Positions 12,367-23,100 of a DNA stretch of 64,000 bases are shown here, one piece after another. The stretch's first letter is position 1, and each line of letters begins with the position of its first letter. The position numbers and the translations under genes were made by a program. Below the pieces are notes generated by a model. It saw nothing but the letters and a program-made list of their open reading frames with translations. It searched no databases and had not been told where the DNA came from. The stretch is from Nematostella vectensis (taxonomy: Eukaryota; Cnidaria; Anthozoa; Actiniaria; Edwardsiidae): NCBI RefSeq assembly GCF_932526225.1, contig NC_064034.1:13096887-13160886 (forward strand), written 5' to 3'.

Positions 12367-12654
12367 GTGAGTATGCTGTTAATTCCTCAGGATAGTTTTA
12401 GAATTAATTTTGTTTTATTTCTCAATCAAAAACTCTTAAACTCCCAAATCTGAAGGCTATACATATAAGAAGTGACATGAATCTAAATTATCTAAAAAAA
12501 GTTTAAAAAATTCAATAACGACGTCGAAATGAAAGCACTACGATTTCACCATTACGGATTTAAAATTAGACTTTGTTTCTGTTCGAGATAAGTATAAGTA
12601 GAAACCAAGTAAGACGGTAAGGTTGGGGGTTATTCCATAGAATACTTGTCTTGC

Positions 12655-12740
12655 TGGACTCCTCGTTCTCTATTGCAAGTTGCATTTACTGTTCTAAGGT
12701 CTGTTACGACGCAAAATGTAATCTTAACGCGAAATGTAAT
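12655..12740. repeat. Inverted copy of a ~80-bp repeat (pair with 13687-13770)
   Basis: The reverse complement of this stretch matches 13687-13770: ACATTTTGCGTCGTAACA, then ACCTTA(A/G)AACAGTAAATGC and TTGCAATAGAGA. The two copies lie ~1 kb apart in opposite orientation. The downstream one sits inside LINE copy B. Confidence 0.7.
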
Positions 12741-13686
12741 TTTCACTGTATCACTCTAATAATATGTGCGTGTGATTTGCAAACGTTGAAAGCGGTACTT
12801 GTTTAACATCGACTAGAATTGTTTTGATGAAGAAAAACAGTAATTTCACTAAGTTAAAGGCCGATTGCGCTAAACCATAGAGTTGTATTATGGCAAAAAC
12901 GCTGGAAAAAAAGCCGGACACCGGAAACACCCATGCGTCTTATAGAATAAGTAAAGTCAAGAGAATGAGAGAAGGAGAATAGGTAAAAGACGCGCCATGG
13001 CGAATTCAATCTTTTTATTTTCTCTATCTTTTTTTTTTAACTTAACCTCCCCTTGCGCATCGCGTGTGGTTGTTGATAGAAATAGAAATCTACAGGGACC
13101 CCCAACTCACGTTTATTTGAAATCAACTTAAATATATAACAGTGTTTGTATGAATAAGTACAAAATGACATTCTGAGAGCCATTGACGATGGGCAAAGTG
13201 TCATTCTTGTATTGCTGGACTTATCAGCAGCATTCGATACAGTGGATCATGATTTGCTGATTGGAAGACTTAAACATCGCTTTAAAATTAAAGGTTTGGC
13301 GCTCTCCTGGTTAAGGTCATATCTGACAGATCTCAGTTTGTGAAAATCGGAAATGAAAGATCAGAAAAAGCAAGAAGCTTGTCTGTGGTATACCTTAGCG
13401 ATCAGTTTTAGGTCCATTGCTATATTCGATGTACACTGTACCTCTTGCAGACATAATCAGGAAACATGGACTAAACTCCATTTTTATGCTGACGACACGC
13501 AAATCTAAATGTCGTTCAATCCTTATCTGATAAAGAACCTGCTCTGTCGCGACATTTAGTTGAATCATGTATCGATGACATAAATAGATGGATGACAGCC
13601 AATAAGCTTCTTCGGAATGGTGATAAGACGGAACTTTTCGTACTTCATGCTTGTCATCGCCCAAAACCTAATCTGAGTTTAATCAA

Positions 13687-13770
13687 TGTCACATTTTGCG
13701 TTAGTTTTTACATTTTGCGTCGTAACAAACCTTAAAACAGTAAATGCAGCTTGCAATAGAGAAAAAGCAA
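13687..13770. repeat. ~80-bp insertion within LINE copy B
   Basis: This block interrupts the RT reading frame between PNLSLI and AKNIGTWFD. Its reverse complement is present at 12655-12740, so a short repeat or micro-element inserted here, or a piece of neighbouring DNA was copied in. Confidence 0.6.
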
Positions 13771-14487
13771 AAAACATTGGAACATGGTTTGACAGCGAAA
13801 TGTCAATGGACAAGCAAGTAAAGAACATATGCAAATCAGCTTTTTTCACTAAGCAATATTGCAAAAATAAGAAAATACATCTCATTTAAACACTGCGAGA
13901 TACTTCTCCATGCATTTGTCACGTCTAGGCTGGACTATTGTAACTCGCTTCTTTCAGGCCTGAAACAAGAACATGTCCGTAAATTCCAATCTGTCCAAAA
14001 CTCTGCAGCACGCATTCCCACTGGTGTACGTAAATTTGACCATATAACGTAACCCCTATCTTACAGGAGCTCCATTGGCTGCCTATTCCCAAAAGAATAA
14101 ATTTCAAAATACTACTTTTAACTTTCAAATCTTTTAATGGCCTAGCTCCTTTCTATTTGAATGAATTGCTTACACCTTATGTGCCACGAAGAAGTCTGCG
14201 CACTGAAAAGAAAGCCTTACTGGTAGAGCCTAGGTGCAATCTTAAAACTTATGGCTATAAATCATTTTCACACACTGCGCCCAGGCTCTGGAATTCCTTA
14301 CCTCTGAACATAAGAAATTGCGACAGTTTAAATGAATTCAAGACAATGGTTAAAACCCATCTTTTCACAAGTGCTTTTTAACATGTTTTAAAGAACCTAT
14401 AATTTCTAGCATTATATATTAATATATTTTGAATTGTTTGCTGTTTTTACTATATTTCTTATATCAAGTGTATTTTGAGATGCTATG

Positions 14488-14836
<349 letters not shown>

Positions 14837-14896
14837 TAAGAGAGATTCGTGACCAATGTGCCCCAATTGAGATCCTGTTATCAATTATTCTGCCAG

Positions 14897-17143
14897 ATGG
14901 ACGCCAGGACAGTTGCCTTGGTGACCTCCGCTGTTACATGGCTTTGTCTGCTTGCCCCAACACCTCAAGCAAGAGAGTTTGTCTCCCGAGATGACCCTAA
15001 ATATAAATTCGCAGTTTTTGATGTTGTCAATGACCACAAGCTAGAAGGCGCGCCCATGAGAACTCGTTATCGGGTCAGCGACATTGCGTGCGCATCTCAG
15101 TGCGTGGGTGAACCATCATGCAGTTCGGTAAACTACCGTCGTGTCGATGGGTCATGTGACTTGATGCCTACAACGAAATATAATGCGACACTCAAGTGGG
15201 TCAGCGGCTTCGAGCATTTATTCATCAAGGTAGGATTGTATAAAGAACCGTCGGCAGAACGTTTTGCAAAATTATTAAATAAAAATTTACCAAATCATCG
15301 TTGCCTTAAAAAGACATCTTTTTTTCTTTTGAAATTTTCTTCTTGTTTAACTCCCGATTGCAAGCGGAGACAGGCAAGAAAACAGTGACTAGAATAAGGA
15401 ATTTTGATAAGCCACTCTTTTGCTATTGTTTGCATTTGAAAATTCAATGGTCCACTTTCAATAAAATTGCAAAATCAAAATAATATCTGATTATAATTAT
15501 CACAGTTTATAGCCTGAACATGCATCATCAACGCCAGTTTTTTGTGTCCCACTATCCCAAGTGACTCACTCACGCTTCAGTTATGCCCTTACATCCCAAC
15601 CATCGGAATATGTCCTAAACAAAAGGTGACATCTTTTTCCTCGTCCCTAGTCGGCGTGCGACTCATCGCCGTGTCGTTATGGAAACTGTCATCCACTTAT
15701 CAACAATGGATCATACCGCTGTACATGCATTAAGCAATTCTACGGACGCGATTGCGGTGAGGTTATTTTAGTTATACAATATAGATACACAGTTAAACTT
15801 ATGAGAGAGAGTTTAAAATATTCCAAAGATACCAAGATACCACATGGGCGAGTTGAAGGGAGAGAAAGGCGCCTCGGGAAGCCGCCATATAACTCATTTC
15901 TGACTCTAAACACACAGCCTAGAATCACAATTATTCTTGTTTATGAATGAAGAGGTAAACCAGAGAAGCCGGAAAAGTACTGCTCAAAGGCAAGAAATAA
16001 CTAACTTAACTCACTTCGGAACAGAGAATAGAACCCGGAACCCGGAACCCGGAACCCGGTGAGAGGCATAGGCGCTACAGAGACTCACCCACGCTCTCGG
16101 TAAAACGAAATCTGACATGATTACTTGGATTTGATGTTAAAGATATGGAAACCAAAACAGATATACAACAATGCCTCAAAACGCTGATAGTAATTTGCAT
16201 ACCTTTCACTACTCAATACTTGTCACATATCATCTGTCAAGACACCTTAAAATTTCAGTTCTCCCTCCTTTTATTTAAAAATTTCGGTCCCCCCTTCCCC
16301 TCTAACATAATTCTGAGCTCTCCCTCTAAATATTCTCCCTTCACTCCTTCCCCCTCAGGGTATTCAATGAACACTCCCTAAATCTCCTCCATGATGTTTA
16401 GCTAGGAGTGCTTTGTTTTTATGTCTGAATGTGACTCTTTGAAGATAAGTGCAATGGAACGGCGCTGGGAATGGAAGATGGACGTATTGTATCCGCACAG
16501 TTATCCCAGTCCTCGTTTTACAGAGATGACCCAAAGTATGGTACAGACCGCGGGCGGCTCAACCTTGACATCTGGCCAATGGGAGCCCATCTCAGATCCG
16601 ATGATGTGGACGGTGGCTGGTTTAAGATAGACTTATACACGACTAAGATCATCACCGCGTTTGCAATGCAAGGGTATGGTAGACCCATTTCTATCGATCG
16701 CGTCGAGACGTTCCAGATCTGCACCTCTGATGATAATAACGACTGGGTGTTTTTAGAGAAATCCCCTGGAGCCCCAAAGGTAAGTTTAATGACTGGGCTC
16801 GACACAAAGAACGAGAAGAATAGAGACAAAAGAACTCCTTTTTAGAACAAAGATAATAGGAGACAAAGCAGCTGCATACTTACTCTAATGACTTTCTCTG
16901 CGTAGAACCCCCTCCCCCATCCTCCACACCCCAGCACCTCCCTAAAACCTTTAATGTCCTTAAAAATTATGTGCTTCACAGATCTTCCCTGGAAACAACA
17001 ACAACAATGAAACAGTAACTACCACCTTCTCGCCACCATTGATGTCTCGTTATTTTCGCATTGTGGCGAAGACTTGCGGCAGAGCATGTGCCTTGCGGAT
17101 GGAAATCTACGGGTGCGAAAAGTTGTTGAACCAACTCTCGTAA
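14897..17143 (+). CDS. Secreted PAN/apple plus F5/8 type C (discoidin) domain protein
   Basis: Coding exons are 14897-15229, 16450-16779 and 16982-17143. All junctions are phase 0 with GT-AG borders (AAG/GTAGGA, AAAG/GTAAGT) and give 274 aa. Residues 1-25 are a signal peptide ending APTPQA. Residues ~28-111 form a PAN/apple-like domain with C65, C69, C75 and C87. Residues 112-266 are a complete discoidin domain, starting CNGTALGMEDGRI, with WFKIDL, MQGYG, FSPPLMSRYFRI and a closing EIYGC, so C112 and C266 should pair. Such proteins act outside the cell in adhesion or glycan/lipid binding. No membrane segment follows. The ligand is unknown. The start may extend to a leader exon at 12331. Confidence 0.88.
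16031..16059. repeat. Short 7-bp tandem repeat (GAACCCG)n in intron
   Basis: About four copies of GAACCCG inside the long intron (15230-16449) of the PAN-discoidin gene. The rest of that intron is unremarkable AT-rich sequence. Confidence 0.8.
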
Positions 17144-17774
17144 CACCATACGTTGTACATAATGATAAGGATTCATTAGTGGAAAGTAAAGCGCAACATC
17201 GTTCAGTTTTGTTGGTTCTTTAGCCTACTCTCTCGTTATTTTGTGACTTTGTGGAGTTTGAAAATTGGTTCGGATAGAACTCCTTGTTAGCTTCAACTAG
17301 AAACTAATTTTCAGTCTATTTTACTCGGAACACGTGAAGTCCCTGCTGACTTTTTTCTCTTGTGTTTCGCTACCAGAGGGTTCAAATTGGACGGTGTTGC
17401 GCTATTTATTTATGAGATCGTTTTTTAGTGAAGTATTATTCTGACGTGTAGAAAGTGTTTTCCACGAAACAGGCTTGCATGCATACATTGCCTATCTTTG
17501 AACTGTTGAATCCTGTATATTTTGTTAGTAGAAATCAATACACATTGCCTATTATTGAACTGTTAAATATTGTTTCACACTGCCTATCCTTGAACTGTTG
17601 AATATTCTATAGTCTATTGACTATGTCAGGACGTCCCAGAACTGCACCTTTGATGGTGCTTTGAGATCTCCCCTGAATCCCCACGTCCTTGTGTACGAGC
17701 TATTTGAAATCAGATTTTTGTGTGTGTATGTTTTTGTTGTTGTTGTTGTTTGCGTCCTGTCTTATCACGGCGTG
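17144..17774. other. 3' flank of PAN-discoidin gene with a degenerate triplicate
   Basis: Three related blocks of (CA)(T/C)TGCCTAT..TTGAACTGTT(G/A)AAT lie near 17488, 17543 and 17576, a degenerate short tandem repeat. A (GTT)n run occurs near 17732. No canonical polyadenylation signal was pinned down and no other gene is visible. Confidence 0.5.
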
Positions 17775-18070
17775 CAGGGGCGGGTCCACGGGTTACAAAA
17801 AGGGGGACCGAAACAAGGGTTTAAGAACTGAAAAAAGTGGAAGCCGGATTCATCGTTCTTTCGTTAATTTCCGTGTATTTCTTGTTATTTTTAAGCCAAA
17901 CATCCGAAAAAGGGGGGCTGAGGCCCGCTCGGCCCACCCCTAGATACGCCCCTGGCCCACCCCTAGATCCGCCCCTGGCCCACCCCTAGATCCGCCCCTG
18001 GTCCACCCCTAGATCCGCCCCTGGCCCACCCCTAGATCCGCCCCTGGCCCACCCCTAGTTCCACCCCTGG
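17775..18070. mobile_element. MITE whose right terminus expanded into a 23-bp minisatellite
   Basis: The left end is CAGGGGCGGGTCCACGGG (17775). The right end, read inverted, is CAGGGGCGTATCTAGGGG (ending 17954). From about 17930 to 18070 the right terminus GGCCCACCCCTAGATCCGCC repeats every 23 bp, about six times. The interior is non-coding. The terminus resembles the MITE at 2944-3085, suggesting one family, probably hAT-like. Confidence 0.75.
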
Positions 18071-18780
18071 TCCATCATGAGCGTCCCATGCGTTACTTGT
18101 GTCCGTGGAGTATTATTGCAGTCACGCCCAAGAAAAAGTGATCTATTTGTTTTATACACGCGAAAAAAAAAAAAAAAATAGAAACTTGTTTACGCAATCT
18201 ATTTGTCCATGTCATTTGCGTATGAAAAATAAAGTGTATTGTATACTTTGGTGGTGTGGCTCAATGACCTCAATTTTTGCCCTAGGACCTCTAGGCTCGA
18301 CACTCGTGGGTGAGGTAACTCTAGTCAACTTACAATCAGTGATGCTGGACTTAGAAGTGGATCCTGGATTTCTTGAGGGGAGGAAGTAATACTTTATAAG
18401 ACATGAAAAAACTGTGGATTTTACAGCACCCGTACTCTTTTTTGGCGGTCCCACTTGAATTTTAAATTTCGAATGTGCACTAGGAAAAAAAAGAAAAAAC
18501 ACGCCTTATTATCGTTAATCAGTCTAGCAAGAGAGCATAAGATTAGTCTAGGATGGTTGAATTCAGGGGAATTTATCTTGCGTTCTTTTAAAAATGCAAT
18601 CGAGTATGCTTATATAAAAGCATTAAGGCTATAACCTCCCGACATCTCCAATGTTCTTGAGGAATCCTTCGACTGTTTTCTTTTCTCCCTTCTTAGGCCG
18701 CGAAATAATCACCGGATGCCTCGCTCCTCAGAGACCGCTCGTCCGAGCAGTACTCACACACCCCTCCCACTAGCTAAATC
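18071..18780. other. Intergenic DNA without recognised features
   Basis: Contains an A-rich run near 18162-18178. Opposing open frames of 96 codons (18099-18389 plus, 18212-18502 minus) overlap each other and have no domain, so I treat them as chance. Confidence 0.45.
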
Positions 18781-18976
18781 GCGAGACTGAAACTTCCCTC
18801 CCACCGACCAGCATCAGACCAATAACTGTACACGAAGGGTTTGATTGACAGCCTAGCGCTGGGAGTACGAGTAATCACTACTTCCTCTTGAAGAGAGCTG
18901 AGTCGGAGCAAGTCTGCAAGATTGCAAACTCTTTGGCATTTACAAAATGTTTATGCATCGAATAAGCGAATAACAA
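18781..18976 (+). promoter_or_regulatory. Probable promoter and 5' UTR exon of the FYB-like gene
   Basis: More CpG-containing than its surroundings, with CCAAT near 18817 and an Ets-type CTTCCTC near 18882. A candidate non-coding first exon ends ...AATAACAA at 18976 before the donor GTAAGT (18977). The next acceptor, TGTGTTTTTCATAG, at 20149-20162, opens the exon holding the ATG at 20176. The transcription start is not visible, so this is an inference from splice signals and position. Confidence 0.4.
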
Positions 18977-19494
18977 GTAAGTTTTTACGTTAACTGAATA
19001 CACACTGTATTTTTTCGACTAGGTTATCGACAAAAAACTACTATGTTTAGCTGAAAGTTTCTTTAATTCTTGAATTTATCGATTGTTTTGAAGAAGAAAT
19101 TCTAATCAAAGTTAAGTCTTTGTGGGGATAAGTATTGAGATTTGTACTTGCTAGTTGACCGCTAAAGGTTGCTACAACCATTGTATGATTATAAATTAAT
19201 ATTAGAACTGCTTAAAGCCGTAGAAAAGTCGGAAACTCCGATTTAAATAAACGATGACATTGTTAATCACCGTTGCAGCACAACCCAAACTGCCTTCCCA
19301 AAGATCGTATATTCACAAGAATCTTTCTAAAGGGCTTGATCCAATAGTTTTAAATAGTTCCTTTTTAACTCAGGCTGTAATTTGTTTTTGTAATTTGGCT
19401 TGTTTTGAATGGAAACATTTGTTATTTCGCGAGATCATATTATGCGCTAGGCATTACTTGTGCGTGAGTTATTACTTCCGGGAAGTCTATACTT

Positions 19495-19785
19495 TAATAG
19501 GGGACTTGAGCTAAGAGATCACGTGACCTTTTTCAAAACAAAATTCAAAACAAAATGATCAAACAAAAAATGAGAAATTACTGCGACCGTCACACCAGAG
19601 AATGACGAAGAAATAAAATCTTTAAATGAAACTAAACACTTTCTGAAAAAAAGAATTTTGCTTTTTTTCCGTAAGCGCTGAATAAGTTGCTTTTCTTTTG
19701 CTGTTATTTTGCCGCTAAAAGGCTGAGCGCACACTAGTTTGCCACCCAAACAGTCATGTGATCTCTTAGTGCATGTCCCCTATTA
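19495..19785. mobile_element. 291-bp MITE with ~30-bp imperfect terminal inverted repeats
   Basis: The left end is TAATAGGGGACTTGAGCTAA, then GAGATCACGTGAC. The right end inverted is TAATAGGGGACATGCACTAA, then GAGATCACATGAC. It lies in the first intron of the FYB-like gene, or in its upstream region. A minus-strand open frame inside (19519-19749) has no recognisable domain. Flanking TA could be a target duplication. Just outside the right end is a near-palindrome, TACCTAGGACCTAGGTA. Confidence 0.8.
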
Positions 19786-20175
19786 TACCTAGGACCTAGG
19801 TATTAAATTTATTTTGTCTGATTCAGTTTGGATTGGACTGAGTAGCCCATTTTCATAGGATGATTTCCAATTTATTTTTGTGAATTTCTTTGTTATTAAA
19901 ATCTTGATTTTCAATTGACCCCATGTCAAGCTATTTGATACATACATGTGGTGATGCACACTACAAAATGTGGTCATACACACTACAAAAATATTTTGTT
20001 GTCATGCAACTTTGGCTACAAGCTATCAAACAAAATGTCAAATATCTCACAAAGTAATGTTACATCCTATTTATTAATTTAACATAACTTTGCAAGAGTA
20101 AATGATTAGCTTTCAGCCTGTTTTGTGTCTTGAGTACCTTATGATTTATGTGTTTTTCATAGGTTTTAAGTGAGT

Positions 20176-23100
20176 ATGGCTCTCTCACCAGATGATCTGA
20201 AATCCAAGCTTGGGTCTTTAAAACGTGCCCCAGTCCCCAAACTCCCAATAGCAGCAAAAGCAGTACATGGATGTGCTCTTCCTATAGAAGGGAGTAACTT
20301 TGTATTCCCTAAACTAAAAAAGACTGGGAAAAGGGAGAGCTTGATTGAATCAGACATACCACCACAGAGCTCACAAAATGGTGAAGGTGATGATGAATTA
20401 AAAGCAGCTTTCATTCGTCGTCGTGCACATTTCGAAAATGAGTCAAAGCCTGCTCTTGCTCCCAAACCAAAGCCGAAACCTGAGCTTGTAAAAAGATTGA
20501 GTCAAGAGAAAAAGGAAATTGAAGAAAAAGACACAAATGGGAATCTTTTGGCGGGAAAACCAAAACTAAGGCCACTTCCAACATTACAAAGCATAGGAAA
20601 GCCTCCTAGGAAACCACAAAAGACTGCATCGCTAAAGGAAGTTTTAGAAAAATTCAGTAATCACAATGTTATCATTGCACCAAAACCAATGCCAATTGAA
20701 ACAGATGTGAATGGCAATGACTTTCAACAAGGTAAGTTGGCATTTAACATCTCTTCCTATTTGTAGTAGACAGTGTGCAGGCAGGTATTGTCATTAATAT
20801 ATATATTTAGGCACTGCCTAAAAGCGGAGCCAGCATGCAGCATGCAATCAATTTAAGCCATATTATAATACCTATATATGTATGTATGTCATGTGTGAGT
20901 GAAGCCGTTTTTATAGAAAAGTGCTTGATGCACAGGTTTAGAGTTGAATATGTATGTATATATATTTTTATTGTTCTTTAACCCGGAAAAACTTGTTGGG
21001 TGTATATAGGTATCATCCAATAGGGAACATTGAAGAATTGAAAATGAATTCAAGTTTTTTACAGTAAAATGGGTGCTTTTTTATTCTCTTTAACTTTTAA
21101 AACCACATCGAAACACAACACGTTTTTATACATAAGCATATCGTTTTTGCCATTAAATGTGCTCCATACTTACCTACACTGTCCAAATTCCCTTTCTTCC
21201 TTTCACATTGCACTACTACTAGATTTTCTTGATTTTTATAATTTTCTCTCAGTTAGGGTAATAAAAGTAATTTGGTAGAAATTACAAATATTGGATAAAC
21301 AGTTTTATCAACCTTCTTTACTTTTTTTTTTTTTTTTGCTAATACTCTTTGAATTGACACTTTGCCTTGGGTGGATTTTACAAAACACTGACCCTCAATG
21401 AGGAGGTCCATGGACCCACTAGACCCCCATATTGAAGCATCATGGTTTGGGTATGTACACCTGGTATTTTTGTGTTAAAACATAAAATAGGGCTTGGTGT
21501 GGCATTACAAAAAGATGTGGTTTGTTTTTGTTTTTGATGCAGGTTGAATTGCCTTTTCACCTTTTTTTAGGAAAATCTGTAGAGAAAAACTATAGGTATC
21601 GAACTAAATGCTTCCAACAAAAAAAACTGTCTTTAGTTTTCTATGAAAATTGAAGAGATGGGATTTTTGAGATGTTGTATGAAAACGTTGAGCTGGGGTA
21701 TTCAAGAATCATATGCAAAGGGAACTGTGTAGGTAAATCAGATCTTTTTAGTACCCCTCATGAACCCCTTTTTTTTTCTAAAATTAAAAACAGAATTCAT
21801 TTTAAATTTTAAATGTTCTTCAAACTCACAAAATATAAACTAAAACCGTTCCTCGCTCGATATCTTTCATAAAAGAGCTGACAGAACTTAAATGTGATGA
21901 AGAATCTCCAGATAAGAAATCGTTTTTTATTTACAATTTAAAAGTTATCCCATAAAAAGCTGTTCACTTTTCTTGAATGAGTTAAAAGCAAAGAAATAAC
22001 AACATTTTCTAAAAGAAACAGGACGTTTGTTTACGAACAATCAATCGCACAATTTCTATCCTTTTTATGGGATAATGTATGAACTAACTAGCTGAATTAC
22101 TAGTTAGGAACTAGGTATAATAAAACATCAACATCCCATCATGGCTCTAACTGTTTGAGTGCTAGAAATATATCAACACAAGAGTTTTTCATAGCTCCGA
22201 CGAAGTTTATAAAATTGACGTCTTACTTACCTTCTTTTGTCAAACCCATCCTTTGTCCTTCCATCCATCGTTTGTACGTTTTTTTATTATAAAAGTGTTT
22301 TAACACATCTTAAAAGATGTGTTGAATTTCTTTCTTGGATTTAGCCACGACGAAATTAATGCAAAAACTTTATGAAGTCACGGTGTCGGCCGCGCTGGCT
22401 CCGCTAAAAAATGATTCCTCCAGCATAGTCAAGTCATTGAGATTAAAATTCCTTGGTTCTCGCAGCCTCTTAAAGCCTTAATCGCACCAGTTTACTTCAA
22501 GTCAATTACGTTATAATTTTAGAGAACAGGGGCTCCTTGATGCAATCATTTTTAAAATTGTTACATTAAGGGTAGTGTGTCTGTTGGAACTAAACTGGTA
22601 TGATTCTCAGTTTAACCAATTTTATTTCTTTATGTATGTTTGCAGAGGATTATGATGACATCAATTCAGGTGTTGACATGCTCCACAAATCTTCTGAAGT
22701 CGAGCCCATACAAGAAGAGATGTATGATGATGTAGACCAGGTTGCAGACCAAGTTAAAGCTGAGCTAGGTATGGACATGACCTGAGCTAGGTATGGGCAT
22801 GACCTGATCTAGGTATGGACATGACCTGAGCTAGGTATGGGCTTGACCTGAGCTAGGTATGGGCTTGACCTGAGCTAGGTATGGACATGACCTGATCTAG
22901 GTATGGACATGACCTGAGCTAGGTATGGGCTTGACCTGAGCTAGGTATATGGGCATGACCTGATCTAGGTATGGACATGACCTGATCTAGGTATAGGCTT
23001 GACCTGAGCTAGGTATTGCATGACCTGAGCTAGGTATATGGAAAATAACCTGAGCTAGGTATGGGCTTGACCTGAGCTAGGTATTGGCATGACCTGAGCT

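Noticed and set aside
14849-14896. GTG-initiated extension of the PAN-discoidin protein
   Set aside because: Non-ATG initiation is not expected. The in-frame ATG at 14897 starts a good signal peptide and is preceded by a plausible splice acceptor.
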